Source: Synchiropus splendidus
Lineage: Eukaryota; Chordata; Actinopteri; Syngnathiformes; Callionymidae
Direction: 5' to 3'
NCBI RefSeq assembly: GCF_027744825.2
Contig: NW_026527078.1
Coordinates: forward strand, 186,001 to 250,000
DNA length: 64,000 nt
Position 1 is the stretch's first letter. Every line of letters starts with the position of its first letter. The translations under genes were made by a program, and so were the position numbers. Below the pieces are notes generated by a model, which saw nothing but the letters and a program-made list of their open reading frames with translations, searched no databases and was not told where the DNA came from. Positions 11,081-23,113 of this stretch are shown in pieces.

Positions 11081-14000
11081 TTTCTAGTAGTTGCACATCA
11101 AATCTAAACTGTCTGAAGTGTTTTTCCAAAGTTATCAACACTTTTATGTTTGGCGTTCCGAAACCCACCTTATCTCAGGCTGAAAAGCGTTTTTACGCAT
11201 TGTGCCATAACTTTTCAGGGAAGCTTCAGAACATGAAATTTTAACCTCCCACTATAGCAGACTGGGTCTTTCTAGTAGTTGCACATCAAATCTAAACTGT
11301 CTGAAGTGTTTTTCCAAAGTTATCAACACTTTTATGTTTGGCGTTCCGAAACCCACCTTATCTCAGGCTGAAAAGCGTTTTTACGCATTGTGCCATAACT
11401 TTTCAGGGAAGCTTCAGAACATGAAATTTTAACCTCCCACTATAGCAGAAAGGGTCTTTCTAGTAGGTGCACATCAAATCTAAGCTGTCTGAAGTGTTTT
11501 TCGAAAGTTATCAACACTTTTATGTTTGGCGTTCCGAAACCCACCTTATCTCAGGCTGAAAAGCGTTTTTGTGCATTGTGCCATAACTTTTCAGGGAAGC
11601 TTCAGAACATGAAATTTTAACCTCCCACTATAGCAGAAAGGGTCTTTCTAGTAGTTGCACATCAAATCTAAACTGTCTGAAGTGTTTTTCCAAAGTTATC
11701 AACACTTTTATGTTTGGCGTTCCGAAACCCACCTTATCTCAGGCTGAAAAGCGTTTTTACGCATTGTGCCATAACTTTTCAGGGAAGCTTCAGAACATGA
11801 AATTTTAACCTCCCACTATAGCAGAAAGGGTCTTTCTAGTAGGTGCACATCAAATCTAAGCTCTCTGAAGTGTTTTTCGAAAGTTATCAACACTTTTATG
11901 TTTGGCGTTCCGAAACCCACCTTATCTCAGGCTGAAAAGCGTTTTTGTGCATTGTGCCATAACTTTTCAGGGAAGCTTCAGAACATGAAATTTTAACCTC
12001 CCACTATAGCAGAAAGGGTCTTTCTAGTAGTTGCACATCAAATCTAAACTGTCTGAAGTGTTTTTCCAAAGTTATTAACACTTTTATGTTTGGCGTTCCG
12101 AAACCCACCTTATCTCAGGCTGAAAAGCGTTTTTGTGCATTGTGCCATAACTTTTCAGGGAAGCTTCAGAACATGAAATTTTAACCTCGCACTATAGCAG
12201 AAAGGGTCTTTCTAGTAGTTGCACATCAAATCTAAACTGTCTGAAGTGTTTTTCGAAAGTTATCAACACTTTTATGTTTGGCGTTCCGAAACCCACCTTA
12301 TCTCAGGCTGAAAAGCGTTTTTGTGCATTGTGCCATAACTTTTCAGGGAAGCTTCAGAACATGAAATTTTAACCTCCCACTATAGCAGAAAGGGTCTTTC
12401 TAGTAGTTGCACATCAAATCTAAGCTGTCTGAAGTGTTTTTCAAAAGTTATCAACACTTTTATGTTTGGCGTTCCGAAACCCACCATATCTCAGGCTGAA
12501 AAGCGTTTTTGTGCATTGTGCCATAACTTTTCAGGGAAGCTTCAGAACATGAAATTTTAACCTCCCACTATAGCAGAAAGGGTCTTTCTAGTAGTTGCAC
12601 ATCAAATCTAAACTGTCTGAAGTGTTTTTCCAAAGTTATTAACACTTTTATGTTTGGCGTTCCGAAACCCACCTTATCTCAGGCTGAAAAGCGTTTTTGT
12701 GCATTGTGCCATAACTTTTCGGGGAAGCTTCAGAACATGAAATTTTAACCTCCCACTATAGCAGAAAGGGTCTTTCTAGTAGTTGCACATCAAATCTAAA
12801 CTGTCTGAAGTGTTTTTCCAAAGTTATTAACACCTTTATGTTTGGCGTTCCGAAACCCACCTTATCTCAGGCTGAAAAGCGTTTTTGTGCATTGTGCCAT
12901 AACTTTTCAGGGAAGCTTCAGAACATGAAATTTTAACCTCCCACTATAGCAGAAAGGGTCTTTCTAGTAGTTGCACATCAAATCTAAACTGTCTGAAGTG
13001 TTTTTCCAAAGTTATTAACACTTTTATGTTTGGCGTTCCGAAACCCACCTTATCTCAGGCTGAAAAGCGTTTTTGTGCATTGTGCCATAACTTTTCAGGG
13101 AAGCTTCAGAACATGAAATTTTAACCTCCCACTATAGCAGAAAGGGTCTTTCTAGTAGTTGCACATCAAATCTAAACTGTCTGAAGTGTTTTTCCAAAGT
13201 TATTAACACTTTTATGTTTGGCGTTCCGAAACCCACCTTATCTCAGGCTGAAAAGCGTTTTTGTGCATTGTGCCATAACTTTTCAGGGAAGCTTCAGAAC
13301 ATGAAATTTTAACCTCCCACTATAGCAGAAAGGGTCTTTCTAGTAGTTGCACATCAAATCTAAACTGTCTGAAGTGTTTTTCCAAAGTTATCAACACTTT
13401 TATGTTTGGCGTTCCGAAACCCACCTTATCTCAGGCTGAAAAGCGTTTTTACGCATTGTGCCATAACTTTTCAGGGAAGCTTCAGAACATGAAATTTTAA
13501 CCTCCCACTATAGCAGAAAGGGTCTTTCTAGTAGTTGCACATCAAATCTAAACTGTCTGAAGTGTTTTTCCAAAGTTATCAACACTTTTATGTTTGGCGT
13601 TCCGAAACCCACCTTATCTCAGGCTGAAAAGCGTTTTTACGCATTGTGCCATAACTTTTCAGGGAAGCTTCAGAACATGAAATTTTAACCTCCCACTATA
13701 GCAGAAAGGGTCTTTCTAGTAGGTGCACATCAAATCTAAGCTGTCTGAAGTGTTTTTCGAAAGTTATCAACACTTTTATGTTTGGCGTTCCGAAACCCAC
13801 CTTATCTCAGGCTGAAAAGCGTTTTTGTGCATTGTGCCATAACTTTTCAGGGAAGCTTCAGAACATGAAATTTTAACCTCCCACTATAGCAGAAAGGGTC
13901 TTTCTAGTAGTTGCACATCAAATCTAAACTGTCTGAAGTGTTTTTCCAAAGTTATCAACACTTTTATGTTTGGCGTTCCGAAACCCACCTTATCTCAGGC

Positions 14001-14276
14001 TGAAAAGCGTTTTTACGCATTGTGCCATAACTTTTCAGGGAAGCTTCAGAACATGAAATTTTAACCTCCCACTATAGCAGAAAGGGTCTTTCTAGTAGGT
14101 GCACATCAAATCTAAGCTCTCTGAAGTGTTTTTCGAAAGTTATCAACACTTTTATGTTTGGCGTTCCGAAACCCACCTTATCTCAGGCTGAAAAGCGTTT
14201 TTGTGCATTGTGCCATAACTTTTCAGGGAAGCTTCAGAACATGAAATTTTAACCTCCCACTATAGCAGAAAGGGTC
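11081..14276 (+). repeat. Dispersed relative of the 15-monomer HOR
   Basis: The order from 11081 is B (ending atagcagactggg), B, C, B, C', A, E, D, A(cgggg), A(taacacc), A, A, B, B, C, B, C'. The same order starts at 20294 (offset 9213 bp) and at 23114 (offset 12033 bp, which fits through the final B-C'). It lacks aacatgtaat and cagaatatg, found in both later copies, and has its own cctcgcac near 12185. It therefore predates those marks or lost them. Confidence 0.88.
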
Positions 14277-15404
14277 TTTCTAGTAGTTGCACATCAAATC
14301 TAAACTGTCTGAAGTGTTTTTCCAAAGTTATCAACACTTTTATGTTTGGCGTTCCGAAACCCACCTTATCTCAGGCTGAAAAGCGTTTTTACGCATTGTG
14401 CCATAACTTTTCAGGGAAGCTTCAGAACATGAAATTTTAACCTCCCACTATAGCAGAAAGGGTCTTTCTAGTAGGTGCACATCAAATCTAAGCTGTCTGA
14501 AGTGTTTTTCGAAAGTTATCAACACTTTTATGTTTGGCGTTCCGAAACCCACCTTATCTCAGGCTGAAAAGCGTTTTTGTGCATTGTGCCATAACTTTTC
14601 AGGGAAGCTTCAGAACATGAAATTTTAACCTCCCACTATAGCAGAAAGGGTCTTTCTAGTAGTTGCACATCAAATCTAAACTGTCTGAAGTGTTTTTCCA
14701 TAGTAATTAACACTTTTATGTTTGGCGTTCCGAAACCCACCTTATCTCAGGCTGAAAAGCGTTTTTACGCATTGTGCCATAACTTTTCAGGGAGGCTTCA
14801 GAACATGAAATTTTAACCTCCCACTATAGCAGAAAGGGTCTTTCTAGTAGGTGCACATCAAATCTAAGCTCTCTGAAGTGTTTTTCGAAAGTTATCAGCA
14901 CTTTTATGTTTGGCGTTCCGAAACCCACCTTATCTCAGGCTGAAAAGCGTTTTTGTGCATTGTGCCATAACTTTTCAGGGAAGCTTCAGAACATGAAATT
15001 TTAACCTCCCACTATAGCAGAAAGGGTCTTTCTAGTAGTTGCACATCAAATCTAAACTGTCTGAAGTGTTTTTCCAAAGTTATTAACACTTTTATGTTTG
15101 GCGTTCCGAAACCCACCTTATCTCAGGCTGAAAAGCGTTTTTGTGCATTGTGCCATAACTTTTCAGGGAAGCTTCAGAACATGAAATTTTAACCTCCCAC
15201 TATAGCAGAAAGGGTCTTTCTAGTAGTTGCACATCAAATCTAAACTGTCTGAAGTGTTTTTCGAAAGTTATCAACACTTTTATGTTTGGCGTTCCGAAAC
15301 CCACCTTATCTCAGGCTGAAAAGCGTTTTTGTGCATTGTGCCATAACTTTTCAGGGAAGCTTCAGAACATGAAATTTTAACCTCCCACTATAGCAGAAAG
15401 GGTC
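14277..15404 (+). repeat. Transition block with a ccatagtaattaac monomer
   Basis: The monomers are B, C, a variant B at 14653 with ccatagtaattaac and tacgc, C' with atcagcac, A and E. The 14653 monomer has ggaggcttc, so it loses the HindIII hexamer. It is the leftmost member of the ccatag lineage, which seeds the 12-mer and 16-mer units from 27 kb onward. It is followed by C' here, as it is there. Confidence 0.85.
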
Positions 15405-18037
15405 TTTCTAGTAGTTGCACATCAAATCTAAGCTGTCTGAAGTGTTTTTCAAAAGTTATCAACACTTTTATGTTTGGCGTTCCGAAACCCACCTTATCTC
15501 AGGCTGAAAAGCGTTTTTGTGCATTGTGCCATAACTTTTCAGGGAAGCTTCAGAACATGAAATTTTAACCTCCCACTATAGCAGAAAGGGTCTTTCTAGT
15601 AGTTGCATATCAAATCTAAACTGTCTGAAGTGTTTTTCCAAAGTTATTAACACTTTTATGTTTGGCGTTCCGAAACCCACCTTATCTCAGGCTGAAAAGC
15701 GTTTTTGTGCATTGTGCCATAACTTTTCGGGGAAGCTTCAGAACATGAAATTTTAACCTCCCACTATAGCAGAAAGGGTCTTTCTCGTAGTTGCACATCA
15801 AATCTAAACTGTCTGAAGTGTTTTTCCAAAGTTATCAACACTTTTATGTTTGGCGTTCCGAAACCCACCTTGTCTCAGGCTGAAAAGCGTTTTTACGCAT
15901 TGTGCCATAACTTTTCAGGGAAGCTTCAGAACATGAAATTTTAGCCTCCCACTATAGCAGAAAGGGTCTTTCTAGTAGGTGCACATCAAATCTAAGCTGT
16001 CTGAAGTGTTTTTCGAAAGTTATCAACACTTTTATGTTTGGCGTTCCGAAACCCACCTTATCTCAGGCTGAAAAGCGTTTTTGTGCATTGTGCCATAACT
16101 TTTCAGGGAAGCTTCAGAACATGAAATTTTAACCTCCCACTAAAGCAGAAAGGGTCTTTCTAGTAGTTGCACATCAAATCTAAACTGTCTGAAGTGTTTT
16201 TCCAAAGTTATTAACACTTTTATGTTTGGCGTTCCGAAACCCACCTTATCTCAGGCTGAAAAGCGTTTTTGTGCATTGTGCCATAACTTTTCAGGGAAGC
16301 TTCAGAACATGAAATTTTAACCTCCCACTATAGCAGAAAGGGTCTTTCTAGTAGTTGCACATCAAATCTAAACTGTCTGAAGTGTTTTTCCAAAGTTATC
16401 AACACTTTTATGTTTGGCGTTCCGAAACCCACCTTATCTCAGGCTGAAAAGCGTTTTTACGCATTGAGCCATAACTTTTCAGGGAAGCTTCAGAACATGA
16501 AATTTTAACCTCCCACTATAGCAGAAAGGGTCTTTCTAGTAGGTGCACATCAAATCTAAGCTGTCTGAAGTGTTTTTCGAAAGTTATCAACACTTTTATG
16601 TTTGGCGTTCCGAAACCCACCTTATTTCAGGCTGAAAAGCGTTTTTGTGCATTGTGCCATAACTTTTAAGGGAAGCTTCAGAACATGAAATTTTAACCTC
16701 CCACTATAGCAGAAAGGGTCTTTCTAGTAGTTGCACATCAAATCTAAACTGTCTGAAGTGTTTTTCCAAAGTTATTAACACTTTTATGTTTGGCGTTCCG
16801 AAACCCACCTTATCTCAGGCTGAAAAGCGTTTTTGTGCATTGTGCCATAACTTTTCGGGGAAGCTTCAGAACATGAAATTTTAACCTCCCACTATAGCAG
16901 AAAGGGTCTTTCTAGTAGTTGCACATCAAATCTAAACTGTCTGAAGTGTTTTTCCAAAGTTATCAACACTTTTATGTTTGGCGTTCCGAAACCCACCTTA
17001 TCTCAGGCTGAAAAGCGTTTTTGTGCATTGTGCCATAACTTTTCAGGGAAGCTTCAGAACATGAAATTTTAACCTCCCACTATAGCAGAAAGGGTCTTTC
17101 TAGTAGTTGCACATCAAATCTAAGCTGTCTGAAGTGTTTTTTTAAAAGTTATCAACACTTTTATGTTTGGCGTTCCGAAACCCACCTTATCTCAGGCTGA
17201 AAAGCGTTTTTGTGCATTGTGCCATAACTTTTCAGGGAAGCTTCAGAACATGAAATTTTAACCTCCCACTATAGCAGAAAGGGTCTTTCTAGTAGTTGCA
17301 CATCAAATCTAAACTGTCTGAAGTGTTTTTCCAAAGTTATTAACACTTTTATGTTTGGCGTTCCGAAACCCACCTTATCTCAGGCTGAAAAGCGTTTTTG
17401 TGCATTGTGCCATAACTTTTCAGGGAAGCTTCAGAACATGAAATTTTAACCTCCCACTATAGCAGAAAGGGTCTTTCTAGTAGTTGCACATCAAATCTAA
17501 ACTGTCTGAAGTGTTTTTCCAAAGTTATTAACACTTTTATGTTTGGCGTTCCGAAACCCACCTTATCTCAGGCTGAAAAGCGTTTTTGTGCATTGTGCCA
17601 TAACTTTTCAGGGAAGCTTCAGAACATGAAATTTTAACCTCCCACTATAGCAGAAAGGGTCTTTCTAGTAGTTGCACATCAAATCTAAACTGTCTGAAGT
17701 GTTTTTCCAAAGTTATCAACACTTTTATGTTTGGCGTTCCGAAACCCACCTTATCTCAGGCTGAAAAGCGTTTTTGTGCATTGTGCCATAACTTTTCAGG
17801 GAAGCTTCAGAACATGAAATTTTAACCTCCCACTATAGCAGAAAGGGTCTTTCTAGTAGTTGCACATCAAATCTAAGCTGTCTGAAGTGTTTTTCAAAAG
17901 TTATCAACACTTTTATGTTTGGCGTTCCGAAACCCACCTTATCTCAGGCTGAAAAGCGTTTTTGTGCATTGTGCCATAACTTTTCAGGAAAGCTTCAGAA
18001 CATGAAATTTTAACCTCCCACTATAGCAGAAAGGGTC
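15405..18037 (+). repeat. Long HOR, third partial copy
   Basis: The markers tctcgtag (15781), ttttagcctccc, actaaagcag, cattgagcc, ccttatttcagg and the lengthened T run (17097-17285) recur at an offset of 9777 bp (52 x 188 + 1) from copy 2. The gctattaacacc monomer that precedes tctcgtag in copy 2 is missing. One F monomer is missing near 17.8 kb. The pattern stops matching after the D monomer at 17850, which has caggaaagc. The acttttaaggg near 16661 is private. Confidence 0.9.
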
Positions 18038-20293
18038 TTTCTAGTAGTTGCACATCAAATCTAAACTGTCTGAAGTGTTTTTCCAAAGTTATTAACACTT
18101 TTATGTTTGGCGTTCCGAAACCCACCTTATCTCAGGCTGAAAAGCGTTTTTGTGCATTGTGCCATAACTTTTCAGGGAAGCTTCAGAACATGAAATTTTA
18201 ACCTCCCACTATAGCAGAAAGGGTCTTTCTAGTAGTTGCACATCAAATCTAAACTGTCTGAAGTGTTTTTCCAAAGTTATTAACACTTTTATGTTTGGCG
18301 TTCCGAAACCCACCTTATCTCAGGCTGAAAAGCGTTTTTGTGCATTGTGCCATAACTTTTCAGGGAAGCTTCAGAACATGAAATTTTAACCTCCCACTAT
18401 AGCAGAAAGGGTCTTTCTAGTAGTTGCACATCAAATCTAAACTGTCTGAAGTGTTTTTCCAAAGTTATCAACACTTTTATGTTTGGCGTTCCGAAACCCA
18501 CCTTATCTCAGGCTGAAAAGCGTTTTTACGCATTGTGCCATAACTTTTCAGGGAAGCTTCAGAACATGAAATTTTAACCTCCCACTATAGCAGAAAGGGT
18601 CTTTCTAGTAGTTGCACATCAAATCTAAACTGTCTGAAGTGTTTTTCCAAAGTTATCAACACTTTTATGTTTGGCGTTCCGAAACCCACCTTATCTCAGG
18701 CTGAAAAGCGTTTTTGTGCATTGTGCCATAACTTTTCAGGGAAGCTTCAGAACATGAAATTTTAACCTCCCACTATAGCAGAAAGGGTCTTTCTAGTAGT
18801 TGCACATCAAATCTAAACTGTCTGAAGTGTTTTTCCAAAGTTATCAACACTTTTATGTTTGGCGTTCCGAAACCCACCTTATCTCAGGCTGAAAAGCGTT
18901 TTTACGCATTGTGCCATAACTTTTCAGGGAAGCTTCAGAACATGAAATTTTAACCTCCCACTATAGCAGAAAGGGTCTTTCTAGTAGGTGCACATCAAAT
19001 CTAAGCTGTCTGAAGTGTTTTTCGAAAGTTATCAACACTTTTATGTTTGGCGTTCCGAAACCCACCTTATCTCAGGCTGAAAAGCGTTTTTGTGCATTGT
19101 GCCATAACTTTTCAGGGAAGCTTCAGAACATGAAATTTTAACCTCCCACTATAGCAGAAAGGGTCTTTCTAGTAGTTGCACATCAAATCTAAACTGTCTG
19201 AAGTGTTTTTCCAAAGTTATTAACACTTTTATGTTTGGCGTTCCGAAACCCACCTTATCTCAGGCTGAAAAGCGTTTTTGTGCATTGTGCCATAACTTTT
19301 CAGGGAAGCTTCAGAACATGAAATTTTAACCTCCCACTATAACAGAAAGGGTCTTTCTAGTAGTTGCACATCAAATCTAAACTGTCTGAAGTGTTTTTCG
19401 AAAGTTATCAACACTTTTATGTTTGGCGTTCCGAAACCCACCTTATCTCAGGCTGAAAAGCGTTTTTGTGCATTGTGCCATAACTTTTCAGGGAAGCTTC
19501 AGAACATGAAATTTTAACCTCCCACTATAGCAGAAAGGGTCTTTCTAGTAGTTGCACATCAAATCTAAACTGTCTGAAGTGTTTTTCCAAAGTTATTAAC
19601 ACTTTTATGTTTGGCGTTCCGAAACCCACCTTATCTCAGGCTGAAAAGCGTTTTTGTGCATTGTGCCATAACTTTTCGGGGAAGCTTCAGAACATGAAAT
19701 TTTAACCTCCCACTATAGCAGAAAGGGTCTTTCTAGTAGTTGCACATCAAATCTAAACTGTCTGAAGTGTTTTTCCAAAGTTATTAACACCTTTATGTTT
19801 GGCGTTCCGAAACCCACCTTATCTCAGGCTGAAAAGCGTTTTTGTGCATTGTGCCATAACTTTTCAGGGAAGCTTCAGAACATGAAATTTTAACCTCCCA
19901 CTATAGCAGAAAGGGTCTTTCTAGTAGTTGCACATCAAATCTAAACTGTCTGAAGTGTTTTTCCAAAGTTATTAACACTTTTATGTTTGGCGTTCCGAAA
20001 CCCACCTTATCTCAGGCTGAAAAGCGTTTTTGTGCATTGTGCCATAACTTTTCAGGGAAGCTTCAGAACATGAAATTTTAACCTCCCACTATAGCAGAAA
20101 GGGTCTTTCTAGTAGTTGCACATCAAATCTAAACTGTCTGAAGTGTTTTTCCAAAGTTATTAACACTTTTATGTTTGGCGTTCCGAAACCCACCTTATCT
20201 CAGGCTGAAAAGCGTTTTTGTGCATTGTGCCATAACTTTTCAGGGAAGCTTCAGAACATGAAATTTTAACCTCCCACTATAGCAGAAAGGGTC
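18038..20293 (+). repeat. Mixed block between HOR domains
   Basis: The order is A, A, B, F, B, C, A, E, A(cgggg), A(taacacc), A, A. The second half repeats the recurrent A-E-D-A-A cassette but lacks the D monomer. The A at 19166 ends in a private ataacag. The block joins directly to the 15-mer domain at 20294. Confidence 0.82.
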
Positions 20294-23113
20294 TTTCTAG
20301 TAGTTGCACATCAAATCTAAACTGTCTGAAGTGTTTTTCCAAAGTTATCAACACTTTTATGTTTGGCGTTCCGAAACCCACCTTATCTCAGGCTGAAAAG
20401 CGTTTTTACGCATTGTGCCATAACTTTTCAGGGAAGCTTCAGAACATGAAATTTTAACCTCCCACTATAGCAGACTGGGTCTTTCTAGTAGTTGCACATC
20501 AAATCTAAACTGTCTGAAGTGTTTTTCCAAAGTTATCAACACTTTTATGTTTGGCGTTCCGAAACCCACCTTATCTCAGGCTGAAAAGCGTTTTTACGCA
20601 TTGTGCCATAACTTTTCAGGGAAGCTTCAGAACATGTAATTTTAACCTCCCACTATAGCAGAAAGGGTCTTTCTAGTAGGTGCACATCAAATCTAAGCTG
20701 TCTGAAGTGTTTTTCGAAAGTTATCAACACTTTTATGTTTGGCGTTCCGAAACCCACCTTATCTCAGGCTGAAAAGCGTTTTTGTGCATTGTGCCATAAC
20801 TTTTCAGGGAAGCTTCAGAACATGAAATTTTAACCTCCCACTATAGCAGAAAGGGTCTTTCTAGTAGTTGCACATCAAATCTAAACTGTCTGAAGTGTTT
20901 TTCCAAAGTTATCAACACTTTTATGTTTGGCGTTCCGAAACCCACCTTATCTCAGGCTGAAAAGCGTTTTTACGCATTGTGCCATAACTTTTCAGGGAAG
21001 CTTCAGAACATGAAATTTTAACCTCCCACTATAGCAGAAAGGGTCTTTCTAGTAGGTGCACATCAAATCTAAGCTCTCTGAAGTGTTTTTCGAAAGTTAT
21101 CAACACTTTTATGTTTGGCGTTCCGAAACCCACCTTATCTCAGGCTGAAAAGCGTTTTTGTGCATTGTGCCATAACTTTTCAGGGAAGCTTCAGAACATG
21201 AAATTTTAACCTCCCACTATAGCAGAAAGGGTCTTTCTAGTAGTTGCACATCAAATCTAAACTGTCTGAAGTGTTTTTCCAAAGTTATTAACACTTTTAT
21301 GTTTGGCGTTCCGAAACCCACCTTATCTCAGGCTGAAAAGCGTTTTTGTGCATTGTGCCATAACTTTTCAGGGAAGCTTCAGAACATGAAATTTTAACCT
21401 CCCACTATAGCAGAAAGGGTCTTTCTAGTAGTTGCACATCAAATCTAAACTGTCTGAAGTGTTTTTCGAAAGTTATCAACACTTTTATGTTTGGCGTTCC
21501 GAAACCCACCTTATCTCAGGCTGAAAAGCGTTTTTGTGCATTGTGCCATAACTTTTCAGGGAAGCTTCAGAACATGAAATTTTAACCTCCCACTATAGCA
21601 GAAAGGGTCTTTCTAGTAGTTGCACATCAAATCTAAGCTGTCTGAAGTGTTTTTCAAAAGTTATCAACACTTTTATGTTTGGCGTTCCGAAACCCACCAT
21701 ATCTCAGGCTGAAAAGCGTTTTTGTGCATTGTGCCATAACTTTTCAGGGAAGCTTCAGAATATGAAATTTTAACCTCCCACTATAGCAGAAAGGGTCTTT
21801 CTAGTAGTTGCACATCAAATCTAAACTGTCTGAAGTGTTTTTCCAAAGTTATTAACACTTTTATGTTTGGCGTTCCGAAACCCACCTTATCTCAGGCTGA
21901 AAAGCGTTTTTGTGCATTGTGCCATAACTTTTCGGGGAAGCTTCAGAACATGAAATTTTAACCTCCCACTATAGCAGAAAGGGTCTTTCTAGTAGTTGCA
22001 CATCAAATCTAAACTGTCTGAAGTGTTTTTCCAAAGTTATTAACACCTTTATGTTTGGCGTTCCGAAACCCACCTTATCTCAGGCTGAAAAGCGTTTTTG
22101 TGCATTGTGCCATAACTTTTCAGGGAAGCTTCAGAACATGAAATTTTAACCTCCCACTATAGCAGAAAGGGTCTTTCTAGTAGTTGCACATCAAATCTAA
22201 ACTGTCTGAAGTGTTTTTCCAAAGTTATTAACACTTTTATGTTTGGCGTTCCGAAACCCACCTTATCTCAGGCTGAAAAGCGTTTTTGTGCATTGTGCCA
22301 TAACTTTTCAGGGAAGCTTCAGAACATGAAATTTTAACCTCCCACTATAGCAGAAAGGGTCTTTCTAGTAGTTGCACATCAAATCTAAACTGTCTGAAGT
22401 GTTTTTCCAAAGTTATTAACACTTTTATGTTTGGCGTTCCGAAACCCACCTTATCTCAGGCTGAAAAGCGTTTTTGTGCATTGTGCCATAACTTTTCAGG
22501 GAAGCTTCAGAACATGAAATTTTAACCTCCCACTATAGCAGAAAGGGTCTTTCTAGTAGTTGCACATCAAATCTAAACTGTCTGAAGTGTTTTTCCAAAG
22601 TTATCAACACTTTTATGTTTGGCGTTCCGAAACCCACCTTATCTCAGGCTGAAAAGCGTTTTTACGCATTGTGCCATAACTTTTCAGGGAAGCTTCAGAA
22701 CATGAAATTTTAACCTCCCACTATAGCAGAAAGGGTCTTTCTAGTAGTTGCACATCAAATCTAAACTGTCTGAAGTGTTTTTCCAAAGTTATCAACACTT
22801 TTATGTTTGGCGTTCCGAAACCCACCTTATCTCAGGCTGAAAAGCGTTTTTACGCATTGTGCCATAACTTTTCAGGGAAGCTTCAGAACATGAAATTTTA
22901 ACCTCCCACTATAGCAGAAAGGGTCTTTCTAGTAGGTGCACATCAAATCTAAGCTGTCTGAAGTGTTTTTCGAAAGTTATCAACACTTTTATGTTTGGCG
23001 TTCCGAAACCCACCTTATCTCAGGCTGAAAAGCGTTTTTGTGCATTGTGCCATAACTTTTCAGGGAAGCTTCAGAACATGAAATTTTAACCTCCCACTAT
23101 AGCAGAAAGGGTC
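20294..23113 (+). repeat. 15-monomer HOR, copy 1 (2820 bp)
   Basis: Fifteen monomers: B, B, C, B, C', A, E, D, A(cgggg), A(taacacc), A, A, B, B, C. The private marks gactgggtc (about 20473), aacatgtaat (about 20630) and cagaatatg (about 21756) all recur exactly 2820 bp downstream. Confidence 0.96.
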
